Notes: generated by a model from the sequence alone, not told the origin. A DNA stretch of 64,000 nt from Eledone cirrhosa (GCA_964016885.1 OZ024748.1:30961312-31025311); one strand, 5' to 3'. Shown: positions 1-11,884, counted from the first letter of the stretch. Program-made: numbers and translations.

Positions 1-3000
1 ATGGGGTTAGGGTTTAAGTCTAAGTCTAAAGCTTGGGGTTAGGATGTGAGTATAAATCTAATGCTTGGCGTTAGGGTTTAAGTCTAGGTCTAAGGCTTGG
101 GCTTGGGGTATAAGTCTAATTCTAAGGATAAGTTTGGGTTTCGGGTTTAAGTCTAAGTGTTGTGGTTAGGATTTAATTCTATTGGCTTGGAGTTGAGGTT
201 TACGTCTAAGTCTAAAGCTTGGGGTTGGGGTTTATGTCTATGTCTAAGGCTTGGGATTGGTGTTTAAGTGTAAGTCTAAGGGTTGGGGTTGGGGTTTAAG
301 TTTACGTCTAAGGCTAGGGGTTGTGGTTTAAATCTAAGTCTAAAGCTTGTGTTTATGGTTTAATGCTAAGGCTTGTAGTTGGGGTTACGCCTAAATCTAA
401 AGCTTAGGTTTGGGGTTTAAGTCTAAATCTATGGCTTGAGGGTGGTGTTTAAATCTATGTCTATGTCTTGGGGTTTAAGTCTAAGTCTGAGGCTTAAGGT
501 TTGGGTTTAAGTCTAAGTCTAAGGCTTGGTGTTGGGTTTTGGGGTATGGATTTAAGTCAAATTCTAAGGCTTGGGTTTGGGGTTTAAGTCTAAATCTAAG
601 ATTTGGGGTTGGGATTTATGTGTAAGTCTAAGGCTTGGGGTTGGGGTTTAAGTTTAAGTCTGAGGCCTGGTGTTGGGGTTTAAGTCTATGACTAAAGCTT
701 TGGGTTGGGGTTTAATTCTAAGTCTAAGGCTTTGGGTTGGCGTTCAAGTCTAAGTCTAAGGCTTTGTGTTGGGGTTTAAGTCTACGTCTAAGGCTTGAGT
801 TTGGGGTTTAAATCTATGTCTATGGCTTGGGGTTTAAATATAAGTCTAAGGCTTAAGGTTGGGTTTTAAGTCTAAGTCTAAGGCTTGTGGTTGTATTTTA
901 TGTCGAAGTCTAAACTTGGGGTTGGTGTATAAGTCTAAGTCTAAGGCTTTGGGTTGCGGTTTAAGTGTAAGTCTAAGGCTTTGGGTTGGGGTTTAAGTTT
1001 ACGGGTTGGGCTAATGCTTGGGGTTGGGGTTAGGTTGTAAGTCTTAGGCTTGTTATTAGGGTTTTATTCTAAGGCTTGGGGTTGTGGTTTAAGTCTAAGT
1101 CTAAGGCTTGGGCTTGGGGTTTAATTCTAAGTCTAAGCCTTTGGGTTGGCGTTTATGTCTACGTCTAAGGCTTGGGGTTGGGGTTTAAGTCTAAGTCTAA
1201 GGCTTATAATTCGGGTTTAAAACCCTAACCCCAAGTCTACGACTTGGGTTAGGGTTTAAGTCCAAGGCTTGGTCTTAGGGTTTAACTCTAAGTTTAAGTT
1301 TAGGGGTTGGGGTTAAGTTTACGGCTAAGGCTAGGGGTTGTGGTTTAAATCTTAGTCTAAGGCTTGTGTTTATGGTTTAATGCTAAGGCTTGTAGTTGGG
1401 GATTACGCCTAAATCTAAAACTTAGGGTTGGGGTTTAAGTCTAAATCTATTGCTTGAGGGTGTTTGTTAAATCTATGTCTATGTCTTGGGGTTTAAGTCT
1501 AAGTGTGAGGCTTATGTCTTGGGTTTAAGTCTAAGTCTAAGACTTGGTTTTGGGGTTTGGGGTATGGAGTTAAGTCAAATTCTAAGGCTTGGGGTTCGGG
1601 TTTAAGTCTAAATTTAAGGCTTGGGGTTGGGTTTATGTGTAATTCTAAGGCTTGGGGTTGGGGTTTATGTCTAGGACTAAGGCTTGGCTTTGGGGTTTAA
1701 GTCTAAGTCTGAGGCTTGGGGTTCGGGTTTAATTCTAAGTCTAAGTTTTGTGCTTGGGGTTTAAATATAAGGGTTAGGATTTAAATCTAAAGATGAGTGT
1801 TGGGGTGTAAGACTAAGTCTAATGCTTGTGGTTGGGGTTTAAGTCTAGGTCTAAGGCTTGGGCTTGGGGTATAAGTCTAATTCTAAGGATAAGGTTGGGG
1901 TTCGGGTTTAAGTCTAAGTGTTGTGGTTAGGATTTAATTCTAAGGCTTGGAGTTGGGGTTTACGTCTAAGTCTAAAGCTTGGGGTTAGGGTTTATGTCTA
2001 TGTCTAAGGCTTGGGGTTGGAGTTTAAGTCTAAGTCTAAGGCTTTGGGTTGGGGTTTAAGACTATGTCTCAGGCTTGATGTTGGGGTTTAAGTCTAAGTC
2101 TTGGAGTTGAGGTTTAATTTTACGTCTAAGGCTTGGGTTTGTGTTTAAGTCTAAGTCTAAGTCTAAGGGTTGGTGTTAGGGTTTAAGTCTAAGGCTTGGA
2201 TTTAGGGTTTAAGTCTAAGTCTAAGACTTTGGGGAGCGGCGTTTATGTCTAAGTTTAAGGCTTGGGGCTGTGGTTTAAGTCTAAGGCTTGGGGTTAGGTT
2301 TAAGTCTAAGTCTAAAGCTTGGGATTGGGGCTTAAATCTAAGTCTCAGGCTTGGATTTCGGGTTTCAGTCTAAGTTAAGGCTTAGGGTTGGGGTTTAAAT
2401 CTATATCTAAGAATTGGGGTTGGGGTTTAAGTCTAAGTCTAAGCCTTGGAGTTGAGTTTTAAGTCTAAGTTTAAGGGTTGGGGTTAGAGTTTAAGTCTAA
2501 GGCCTGGAGTTGGGCTTTAAGTCTAAGTCTAAGGCTTGTGGTTGGGGTTTAAGTCTAAGTCTAAGGCTTGGTGTTAGGGTTTAAGTTTAAGTCTAAAACT
2601 TCGGTTTGGTGTTTAAGTCTAATTCTAAGGCTTTGCGTAGAGGTTTAAGACTATGACTAAGACATGTGGTTGGGCTTCAAGTCTAACTCTGAGGCTTGGG
2701 CTTGGGGGTGTAAGTCTAAGTCTAAGGCTTGTGGTTGGGGTTTAAATCTATGTCTATGACTTGGGATTTAAATCTAAGTCTAAGGCTTAAGGTTGGGATT
2801 TATATCGAAGTCTAAACATGGGGTTGGGGTTTATGTCTATGTCTAAGGCTTGGGATTGGGGTTTAAGTGTAAGTCTAAGGGTTGGGGTTGGGGTTTAAGT
2901 TTACGTCTAAGGCTAGGGGTTGTGGTTTAAATCTAAGTCTAAGGCTTGTGTTTATGGTTTAATGCTAAGGCTTGTAGTTGTGGTTACGCCTAAATCTAAA

Positions 3001-3406
3001 GCTTAGGGTTGGGGTTTAAGTCTAAATCTATGGCTTGAGGGTGGTGTTTAAATCTATGTCTATGTCTTGGGTTTAAGTCTAAGTCTGAGGCTTAAGGTTT
3101 GGGTTTAAGTCTAAGTCTAAGGCTTGGTGTTGGGTTTTGGGGTATGGATTTAAGTCAAATTCTAAGGCTTGGGTTTGGGGTTTAAGTCTAAATCTAAGAT
3201 TTGGGGTTGGGGTTTGTGTGTAGGTCTAAGGCTTGGGGTTGGGGTTTAAGTTTAAGTCTGAGGCTTGGGGTTCGGGTTTAATTCTAAGTCTAAGTCTTGT
3301 GGTTGGCGTTTAAATCTAAGGGTTAGGATTTAAATCTAAGGATGAGTGTTGGGGTTTAAGGCTACATCTAATGCTTGTGGTTGGGGTTTATGTCTAAGTC
3401 AAAGGC
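1..3406 (+). repeat. 3,406-bp higher-order repeat, copy 1
   Basis: First copy of a 3,406-bp HOR. The block ATGGGGTTAGGGTTTAAG at position 1 recurs at 3,407 and 6,813, and the AGGATAAGTTTGG landmark at 125 recurs at 3,531; both give a period of exactly 3,406. Internally it holds three related sub-blocks carrying GGCTAGGGG at 312, 1,329 and 2,911 (irregular spacing 1,017 and 1,582), and a GC-rich landmark GGAGCGGCG at 2,233. The true unit boundary is arbitrary; position 1 is simply the window edge. Confidence 0.93.
1217..1259. repeat. Telomere-like inverted repeat (hairpin), copy 1
   Basis: A C-strand stretch, AAACCCTAACCCCAAGTC, is followed after a 3-nt loop (TAC) by its complement, GACTTGGGTTAGGGTTT. 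The arms are ~18-19 bp with one or two single-base bulges. This is the only C-rich segment inside the otherwise uniformly G-rich left block, so it is a micro-inversion of about half a monomer. It contains the telomere-like CCCTAACCCC / GGGTTAGGG strings and could extrude a cruciform (inference). Confidence 0.85.
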
Positions 3407-6400
3407 ATGGGGTTAGGGTTTAAGTCTAAGTCTAAAGCTTGGGGTTAGGATGTGAGTATAAATCTAATGCTTGGCGTTAGGGTTTAAGTCTAGGTCTAAG
3501 GCTTGGGCTTGGGGTATAAGTCTAATTCTAAGGATAAGTTTGGGTTTCGGGTTTAAGTCTAAGTGTTGTGGTTAGGATTTAATTCTATTGGCTTGGAGTT
3601 GAGGTTTACGTCTAAGTCTAAAGCTTGGGGTTGGGGTTTATGTCTATGTCTAAGGCTTGGGATTGGTGTTTAAGTGTAAGTCTAAGGGTTGGGGTTGGGG
3701 TTTAAGTTTACGTCTAAGGCTAGGGGTTGTGGTTTAAATCTAAGTCTAAAGCTTGTGTTTATGGTTTAATGCTAAGGCTTGTAGTTGGGGTTACGCCTAA
3801 ATCTAAAGCTTAGGTTTGGGGTTTAAGTCTAAATCTATGGCTTGAGGGTGGTGTTTAAATCTATGTCTATGTCTTGGGGTTTAAGTCTAAGTCTGAGGCT
3901 TAAGGTTTGGGTTTAAGTCTAAGTCTAAGGCTTGGTGTTGGGTTTTGGGGTATGGATTTAAGTCAAATTCTAAGGCTTGGGTTTGGGGTTTAAGTCTAAA
4001 TCTAAGATTTGGGGTTGGGATTTATGTGTAAGTCTAAGGCTTGGGGTTGGGGTTTAAGTTTAAGTCTGAGGCCTGGTGTTGGGGTTTAAGTCTATGACTA
4101 AAGCTTTGGGTTGGGGTTTAATTCTAAGTCTAAGGCTTTGGGTTGGCGTTCAAGTCTAAGTCTAAGGCTTTGTGTTGGGGTTTAAGTCTACGTCTAAGGC
4201 TTGAGTTTGGGGTTTAAATCTATGTCTATGGCTTGGGGTTTAAATATAAGTCTAAGGCTTAAGGTTGGGTTTTAAGTCTAAGTCTAAGGCTTGTGGTTGT
4301 ATTTTATGTCGAAGTCTAAACTTGGGGTTGGTGTATAAGTCTAAGTCTAAGGCTTTGGGTTGCGGTTTAAGTGTAAGTCTAAGGCTTTGGGTTGGGGTTT
4401 AAGTTTACGGGTTGGGCTAATGCTTGGGGTTGGGGTTAGGTTGTAAGTCTTAGGCTTGTTATTAGGGTTTTATTCTAAGGCTTGGGGTTGTGGTTTAAGT
4501 CTAAGTCTAAGGCTTGGGCTTGGGGTTTAATTCTAAGTCTAAGCCTTTGGGTTGGCGTTTATGTCTACGTCTAAGGCTTGGGGTTGGGGTTTAAGTCTAA
4601 GTCTAAGGCTTATAATTCGGGTTTAAAACCCTAACCCCAAGTCTACGACTTGGGTTAGGGTTTAAGTCCAAGGCTTGGTCTTAGGGTTTAACTCTAAGTT
4701 TAAGTTTAGGGGTTGGGGTTAAGTTTACGGCTAAGGCTAGGGGTTGTGGTTTAAATCTTAGTCTAAGGCTTGTGTTTATGGTTTAATGCTAAGGCTTGTA
4801 GTTGGGGATTACGCCTAAATCTAAAACTTAGGGTTGGGGTTTAAGTCTAAATCTATTGCTTGAGGGTGTTTGTTAAATCTATGTCTATGTCTTGGGGTTT
4901 AAGTCTAAGTGTGAGGCTTATGTCTTGGGTTTAAGTCTAAGTCTAAGACTTGGTTTTGGGGTTTGGGGTATGGAGTTAAGTCAAATTCTAAGGCTTGGGG
5001 TTCGGGTTTAAGTCTAAATTTAAGGCTTGGGGTTGGGTTTATGTGTAATTCTAAGGCTTGGGGTTGGGGTTTATGTCTAGGACTAAGGCTTGGCTTTGGG
5101 GTTTAAGTCTAAGTCTGAGGCTTGGGGTTCGGGTTTAATTCTAAGTCTAAGTTTTGTGCTTGGGGTTTAAATATAAGGGTTAGGATTTAAATCTAAAGAT
5201 GAGTGTTGGGGTGTAAGACTAAGTCTAATGCTTGTGGTTGGGGTTTAAGTCTAGGTCTAAGGCTTGGGCTTGGGGTATAAGTCTAATTCTAAGGATAAGG
5301 TTGGGGTTCGGGTTTAAGTCTAAGTGTTGTGGTTAGGATTTAATTCTAAGGCTTGGAGTTGGGGTTTACGTCTAAGTCTAAAGCTTGGGGTTAGGGTTTA
5401 TGTCTATGTCTAAGGCTTGGGGTTGGAGTTTAAGTCTAAGTCTAAGGCTTTGGGTTGGGGTTTAAGACTATGTCTCAGGCTTGATGTTGGGGTTTAAGTC
5501 TAAGTCTTGGAGTTGAGGTTTAATTTTACGTCTAAGGCTTGGGTTTGTGTTTAAGTCTAAGTCTAAGTCTAAGGGTTGGTGTTAGGGTTTAAGTCTAAGG
5601 CTTGGATTTAGGGTTTAAGTCTAAGTCTAAGACTTTGGGGAGCGGCGTTTATGTCTAAGTTTAAGGCTTGGGGCTGTGGTTTAAGTCTAAGGCTTGGGGT
5701 TAGGTTTAAGTCTAAGTCTAAAGCTTGGGATTGGGGCTTAAATCTAAGTCTCAGGCTTGGATTTCGGGTTTCAGTCTAAGTTAAGGCTTAGGGTTGGGGT
5801 TTAAATCTATATCTAAGAATTGGGGTTGGGGTTTAAGTCTAAGTCTAAGCCTTGGAGTTGAGTTTTAAGTCTAAGTTTAAGGGTTGGGGTTAGAGTTTAA
5901 GTCTAAGGCCTGGAGTTGGGCTTTAAGTCTAAGTCTAAGGCTTGTGGTTGGGGTTTAAGTCTAAGTCTAAGGCTTGGTGTTAGGGTTTAAGTTTAAGTCT
6001 AAAACTTCGGTTTGGTGTTTAAGTCTAATTCTAAGGCTTTGCGTAGAGGTTTAAGACTATGACTAAGACATGTGGTTGGGCTTCAAGTCTAACTCTGAGG
6101 CTTGGGCTTGGGGGTGTAAGTCTAAGTCTAAGGCTTGTGGTTGGGGTTTAAATCTATGTCTATGACTTGGGATTTAAATCTAAGTCTAAGGTTTAAGGTT
6201 GGGATTTATATCGAAGTCTAAACATGGGGTTGGGGTTTATGTCTATGTCTAAGGCTTGGGATTGGGGTTTAAGTGTAAGTCTAAGGGTTGGGGTTGGGGT
6301 TTAAGTTTACGTCTAAGGCTAGGGGTTGTGGTTTAAATCTAAGTCTAAGGCTTGTGTTTATGGTTTAATGCTAAGGCTTGTAGTTGGGGTTACGCCTAAA

Positions 6401-6812
6401 TCTAAAGCTTAGGGTTGGGGTTTAAGTCTAAATCTATGGCTTGAGGGTGGTGTTTAAATCTATGTCTATGTCTTGGGTTTAAGTCTAAGTCTGAGGCTTA
6501 AGGTTTGGGTTTAAGTCTAAGTCTAAGGCTTGGTGTTGGGTTTTGGGGTATGGATTTAAGTCAAATTCTAAGGCTTGGGTTTGGGGTTTAAGTCTAAATC
6601 TAAGATTTGGGGTTGGGGTTTATGTGTAAGTCTAAGGCTTGGGGTTGGGGTTTAAGTTTAAGTCTGAGGCTTGGGGTTCGGGTTTAATTCTAAGTCTAAG
6701 TCTTGTGGTTGGCGTTTAAATCTAAGGGTTAGGATTTAAATCTAAGGATGAGTGTTGGGGTTTAAGGCTACATCTAATGCTTGTGGTGGGGGTTTATGTC
6801 TAAGTCTAAGGC
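3407..6812 (+). repeat. 3,406-bp higher-order repeat, copy 2
   Basis: Direct tandem copy of 1-3,406 with the same length and only scattered single-base differences by eye. Examples are GTTTGTGTGTAGG near 3,212 in copy 1 against GTTTATGTGTAAG near 6,618 in copy 2, and AAAGGCATGG at 3,401 against TAAGGCATGG at about 6,807. Landmarks sit at the expected offset, for example GGAGCGGCG at 5,639 (2,233 + 3,406). Such high identity indicates a recent duplication or recent homogenisation. Confidence 0.93.
4623..4665. repeat. Telomere-like inverted repeat (hairpin), copy 2
   Basis: Exact counterpart of the hairpin at 1,217-1,259, shifted by 3,406 bp, with the same arms, the same TAC loop and the same bulges. 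It was therefore present before the 3.4-kb unit duplicated. It is absent from the truncated third copy. Confidence 0.85.
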
Positions 6813-7210
6813 ATGGGGTTAGGGTTTAAGTCTAAGTCTAAAGCTTGGGGTTAGGATGTGAGTATAAATCTAATGCTTGGCGTTAGGGTTTAAGTCTAGG
6901 TCTAAGGCTTGGGCTTGGGGTATAAGTCTAATTCTAAGGATAAGTTTGGATTTCGGGTTTAAGTCTAAGTGTTGTGGTTAGGATTTAATTCTAAGGCTTG
7001 GAGTTGAGGTTTACGTCTAAGTCTAAAGCTTGGGGTTAGGGTTTATGCCTATGTCTAAGGCTTGGGGTTGGGGTTTAAGACTCTGTCTCAGGCTTGAGGT
7101 TGGGGTTTAATTTTACGTCTAAGGCTTGGGTTTGTGTTTAAGTCTAAGTCTAAGGGTTGGTGTTAGGGTTTAAGTCTAAGGCTTGGATTTAGGGTTTAAG
7201 TCTAAGTCTA
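6813..7210 (+). repeat. Broken third copy of the 3,406-bp repeat
   Basis: Starts in phase with copies 1 and 2 and follows them for about 200-250 bp with more substitutions. At about 7,060-7,080 it jumps to sequence matching positions ~2,060-2,230 of the unit (the GGTTTAATTTTACG and GTTAGGGTTTAAG stretch leading to the GGAGCGGCG landmark), deleting roughly 1.8 kb. It then runs into the 1,239-bp duplication. It marks the edge of the homogeneous 3.4-kb array. Confidence 0.75.
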
Positions 7211-8449
7211 AGACATTGGGGGAGCGGCGTTTATGTCTAAGTTTAAGGCTTGGGGTTGTGGTTTACGTCTAAGGCTTGGGGTTTGGTTTAAGTCTATGTC
7301 TAAGGCTTGGGATTGGGGCTTAAATCTAAGTCTCAGGCTTGGATTTCGGGTTTCAGTCTAAGTTAAGGCTTCGTGTTCGGCTTTAAGTCTATGTCTAAAG
7401 CTTGTTGTTGGGACTTAAGACTATGTCTAAGGTTTTGGTTTTGGGTTTAAGTCTAAGTCTAAGGCTTGGTGTTGGAGTTTAAGTCTAAGGCTTGGGGTTA
7501 CAGTTTAAGTCTAAGCCTTGGTGTTGGTTTTAAGTCTAAATCTAATGCTAGTGGTTGAGGTTTAAATCTAAGTCTATGTTTTGGAATTGGGGTTTCAGTG
7601 TATGTCTAAGACTTGGGGTTGGAGTTTAAGTCTAAGTCTAAGGCTTAGGGTTGGGGTTTAAATCTATATCCAAGAGTTGGGGGTCGGGGTTTAAGTCTAA
7701 GTCTAAGCCTTGGGGTTTGGTTTTAAGTCTAAGTTTAAGGGTTGGGGTTAGAGTTTATGTCTAAGGCCTGGAGTTGGGCTTTAAGTCTAAGTCTAAGGCG
7801 TGTGGTTTTGGGTTTAAGTCTAAGTCTAAGGCTTGGAGTTAGGGTTTAAGTTTAAGTCTAAAACTTTGGTTTGGTGTTTAAGTCTAATTGTAAGGCTTTG
7901 GGTAGAGGTTTAAGACTATGACTAACGCATGTGGTTGGGCTTCAAGTCTAACTCTGAAACTTGGGCTTGGGTTGTAAGTCTAAGTCTAATGCTTGGCGTT
8001 TGGGTTTAAGTCTAAGGCTTGTGTTTATGGTTTAATTCTAAGTCTTGTAGTTGGGGATTACATCTAATTCTAAAGCTTGGGTTTGGGGTTTAAGTTTTAG
8101 TCTAAGGCTTGAGGTTGGGGTTTAAATCTATGACTATTTCTTAGTGTTTAAATCTAAGTCTAAGGCTTGTGGTTGGGTTTTATGTCGAAGTCTAAACATG
8201 GGGTTGGGGTTTATGTCTATGTCTAAGGCTTGGGATTGGGGTTTAAGTGTAAGTCTAAGGCTTGGGGTTGGGGTTTAATTCTAAGTCTAAGGCTTTGGTT
8301 TGGGGTTAGTGTCTACGTCTAGGGCCTGATGTTGGCGTTTAAATCTAAGTCTAAGTCTTGGAGTTGGGGTTTAAGTTTACGTCTAAGGTAAGGGGTTGGG
8401 GTGTAAGTCCAAATCTAAGGCTTGGGTTTGGGGTTTAAGTCTAAGTCTA
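7211..8449 (+). repeat. 1,239-bp duplication, copy 1
   Basis: Begins at AGACATTGGGGGAGCGGCG, which recurs at 8,450, giving an offset of 1,239 bp. Landmarks GGAGCGGCG (7,221 and 8,460), CTTCGTGTTCGGC, GTTGGGACTTAAGAC and ATCCAAGAGTTGGGGGTCGG occur in the same order in both copies. Its opening part derives from the same ancestor as ~2,220-2,370 of the 3.4-kb unit. Confidence 0.9.
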
Positions 8450-9720
8450 AGACATTGGGGGAGCGGCGTTTATGTCTAAGTTTAAGGCTTGGGGTTGTGG
8501 TTTACGTCTAAGGCTTGGGGTTCGGTTTAAGTCTAAGTCTAAGGCTTGGGATTGGGGCTTAAATCTAAGTCTCAGGCTTGGATTTCGGGTTTCAGTCTAA
8601 GTTAAGGCTTCGTGTTCGGCTTTAAGTCTATGTCTAAAGCTTGTTGTTGGGACTTAAGACTATGTCTAAGGCTTTGGTTTTGGGTTTAAGTCTAAGTCTA
8701 AGGCTTGGTGTTGGAGTTTAAGTCTAAGGCTTGGGGTTAGAGTTTAAGTCTAAGCCTTGGTGTTGGTTTTAAGTCTAAATCTAATGCTAGTGGTTGAGGT
8801 TTAAATCTAAGTCTATGTTTTGGAATTGGGGTTTCAGTGTATGTCTAAGACTTGGGGTTGGAGTTTAAGTCTAAGTCTAAGGCTTAGGGTTGGGGTTTAA
8901 ATCTATATCCAAGAGTTGGGGGTCGGGGTTTAAGTTTAAGTCTAAGCCCTGGGGTTGGGTTTTAAGTCTAAGTTTAAGGGTTGGGGTTAGAGTTTATGTC
9001 TAAGGCCTGGAGTTGGGCTTTAAGTCTAAGTCTAAGGCGTGTGGTTTGGGTTTAAGTCTAAGTCTAAGGCTTGGAGTTAGGGTTTAAGTTTAAGTCTAAA
9101 ACTTTGGTTTGGTGTTTAAGTCTAATTGTAAGGCTTTGGGTAGAGGTTTAAGACTATGACTAACGCATGTGGTTGGGCTTCAAGTCTAACTCTGAAACTT
9201 GGGCTTGGGTTGTAAGTCTAAGTCTAATGCTTGGCGTTTGGGTTTAAGTCTAAGGCTTGTGTTTATGGTTTAATTCTAAGTCTTGTAGTTGGGGATTACA
9301 TCTAATTCTAAAGCTTGGGTTTGGGGTTTAAGTTTTAGTCTAAGGCTTGAGGTTGGGGTTTAAATCTATGACTATTTCTTGGTGTTTAAATCTAAGTCTA
9401 AGGCTTGTGGTTGGGTTTTATGTCGAAGTCTAAACATGGGGTTGGGGTTTATGTCTATGTCTAAGGCTTGGGATTGGGGTTTAAGTGTAAGTCTAAGGCT
9501 TGGGGTTGGGGTTTAAGTCTATATATAAGGCTTGGGGTTGGGGTTTAATTCTAAGTCTAAGGCTTTGGTTTGGGGTTAGTGTCTACGTCTAGGGCCTGAT
9601 GTTGGCGTTTAAATCTAAGTCTAAGTCTTGGAGTTGGGGTTTAAGTTTACGTCTAAGGTAAGGGGTTGGGGTGTAAGTCCAAATCTAAGGCTTGGGTTTG
9701 GGGTTTAAGTCTAAGTCTAA
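8450..9720 (+). repeat. 1,239-bp duplication, copy 2, with one extra monomer
   Basis: Tandem copy of 7,211-8,449 that is about 32 bp longer. Near 9,508-9,540 it carries one additional monomer (recognisable by TCTATATATAAGG) that copy 1 lacks at about 8,265. The rest is near identical. The end is taken where both copies reach GGCTTGGGTTTGGGGTTTAAG, after which copy 1 runs into copy 2 and this copy runs into different monomers (GGCTTTGGGTTGAGG). Confidence 0.88.
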
Positions 9721-10280
9721 GGCTTTGGGTTGAGGTTTAAGTCTATGCTTAAGGCTTGGCGTTGGGGTTTAAGTCCAAGTATTGGGGTTGGGATTTATGT
9801 CTATGTCTAAGGTTGGGGTTTAAATCTAAGTCTAATGCTAGTGGTTGGGTTTTAAGTCTAAGTCTAAGGCTTGGGGTTGGGGTTTAAGTCTATGTCTAAG
9901 GCTTGATGGTTGGTATTTACGTCTAAGTCTAAGGCTTGGGGTTGGGTTTGGGGTCTAAGTCTTTGGGTTGGAGTTTAATTCTAAGTCTCAGTATTGGGAT
10001 TGGGGATTAAAATCTAAGTCTAATGCTTGTGGTTGGGGTATAAGTCTAAGAGTTGGGTTTAAGTCTAAGCCTGAGGCTTGGGCTTGGGGTTTAAGTCTAA
10101 GTCTAAGGCTAGGAGTTGGGGTTCAAGTCTAAGTCTAAGACTTGAGTTTGGCGTTTAAGTCTTAGTATTGGAGTTGCGGTTTAATTTTACGTCTAAGGCT
10201 TGTGTTTGTGTTTAAGTCTAAGTCTAAGGGTTGGCGTTAGGGTTTAAGTCTAAGACTTGGATTTGGGGTTTAAGTCTAAG

Positions 10281-10440
10281 TCTAAGGCTTTGGGGGAGCG
10301 GCGTTTATGTCTAAGTTTAAGGCTTGGGGTTGGCGTTTAAGTCTAAGGCTTGGGGTTACGGTTTAAGTCTAAGCCTTGGTGTTGGTTTTAAGTCTAAATC
10401 TAATGCTAGTGGTTGAGGTTTAAATCGACGTATATGTTTT
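10281..10440 (+). repeat. Truncated relative of the 1,239-bp repeat
   Basis: Carries GGAGCGGCG (10,295) followed after only ~70 bp by the GGTTACGGTTTAAG ... TAATGCTAGTGGTTGAGG series. In the full copies that series lies about 280 bp downstream, so ~200 bp has been lost internally. More diverged than the pair at 7,211-9,720. Confidence 0.65.
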
Positions 10441-10530
10441 GGGATTGGGGTTTCAGTGTATGCCTAAGGCTTGGGGTTGTGGTTTAAGTCTAAGTCAAAG
10501 GCTTAGGGTTGGGGTTTAAATCTATGTCTA

Positions 10531-10798
10531 TGGCTTGAGGTTTAAGTGTAAGTCTAAGGCTTAATGTTTGGGTTTAAGTCTAAGTCTAAGGCTTGGTGTT
10601 GGGGTTTAGTTCTATGTCTAATTCTTGTGGTTGGGGTTTATGTCGATGTCTAAAGCTTGGTCTTGGGGTTTAAGTCTATGTCTAAGGGTTGGGGTGTAAG
10701 GGTAACTCTAATGCTTGCGGGTTGGTTAAGGCTTGGGGTTGTGGCTTAAGTCTATGTATAAGGCTTGGCGTTGGGGTTTAATTCTAAATCTATGTCTA
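10531..10798 (+). repeat. 268-bp tandem repeat, copy 1
   Basis: A short local HOR of about eight monomers. It starts at TGGCTTGAGGTTTAAGTG (10,531), which recurs at 10,799 and 11,060. It contains GGCTTAATG, TTTAGTTCTATGTCTAA, TTTATGTCGATGTCTAAA and a GGGTTGG(TT)AAGG element in order. This monomer order is also found, inverted, right of the junction. Confidence 0.85.
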
Positions 10799-11059
10799 TG
10801 GCTTGAGGTTTAAGTGTAAGTCTAAGGCTTAATGTTTGGGTTTAAGTCTAAGTCTAAGGCTTGGTGTTGGGGTTTAGTTCTATGTCTAATGCTTGTGGTT
10901 GGGGTTTATGTCGATGTCTAAAACTTGGGCTTGGGGTTTAAGTCTATGTCTAAGGCTTGGGGTTGCGGTTTAAGTTTACGGGTTGGTTAAGGCTTGGGGT
11001 TGTGGTTTAAGTCTATGTATAAGGCTTGGCGTTGGGGTTTAATTCTAAATCTATGTCTA
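10799..11059 (+). repeat. 261-bp tandem repeat, copy 2
   Basis: Second copy of the local HOR with the same ordered landmarks as copy 1. It is 7 bp shorter because of small changes around the GTTTACGGGTTGGTTAAGG element near 10,974. Highly similar to copies 1 and 3. Confidence 0.85.
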
Positions 11060-11312
11060 TGGCTTGAGGTTTAAGTGTAAGTCTAAGGCTTAATGTTTGG
11101 GTTAAAGTCTAAGTCTAAGGCTTGGTGTTGGGGTTTAGTTCTATGTCTAATGCTTGTGGTTGGGGTTTATGTCGATGTCTAAAACTTGGGCTTGGGGTTT
11201 AAGTCTATGTCTAAGGCTTGGGGTTGTGGTTTAAGTTTACGGGTTGGGCTAAGGCTTGGGGTTGTGGTTTAAATCTATGTATAAGGCTTGGGGTTCGGGT
11301 TTAATTCTAAGT
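11060..11312 (+). repeat. ~255-bp tandem repeat, copy 3
   Basis: Third copy. It carries the fuller form GTTTACGGGTTGGGCTAAGG near 11,236 and then leaves the local HOR at about 11,312, entering GACTTTGGTTTGGGGTTAG. A fourth, separated copy lies at 11,885. Confidence 0.8.
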
Positions 11313-11884
11313 CTAAGACTTTGGTTTGGGGTTAGTGTCTAAGGTTTAAGTTTAAGTTTGGGGTTAGTGTTGGGGTTTAAGTTTACGTCTAAGGTTAGGG
11401 GTTGGGGTGTAAGTCTAAGTCTAAGGCTTGTGATTGGGGTTTAAGTGTATGTCTAAGGCTTTGGTTTTGGGTTTAAATCTAAGTTTAAGGCTTGGGGTTG
11501 GGGTTTAAGTCTAAGGCTTGGGGTTGGCTATAAGTCTAAGTCTAATGCTAGTGGTTGAGGTTTAAATCTAAGTCTATGTTTTGGGGTTGGGGTTTCAGTG
11601 TATGTCTAAGGCTTGGGGTTGTGGTTTAAGTCTAAGTCTAAGGCTTAGGGTTAGTGTTTAAATCTATATCTAAGGGTTGGGGTTGGAGTTTAAGTCTAAG
11701 TCTAAGGCTTGGGGTTGGGGTTTATGTCTAAGGCTTGTGGTTATAGTTTAATTCTAAAGCTTGGAGTTGGGGTTTAAATCTAAGTCTAATGCTAGTGGTT
11801 GGGGTTTAAGTCTAATTCTAATACTTGGGGTTGGGGTTCAAGTCTAAGTCTAAGGCTTGGGTTTGGGGTTTAAATCTATGTCTA

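Noticed and set aside
2233..2241. GGAGCGGCG as a regulatory or protein-binding site
   Set aside because: It recurs at 5,639, 7,221, 8,460 and 10,295 simply because the surrounding HOR segments are duplicated. Nothing else supports a binding function; it is useful only as a landmark.
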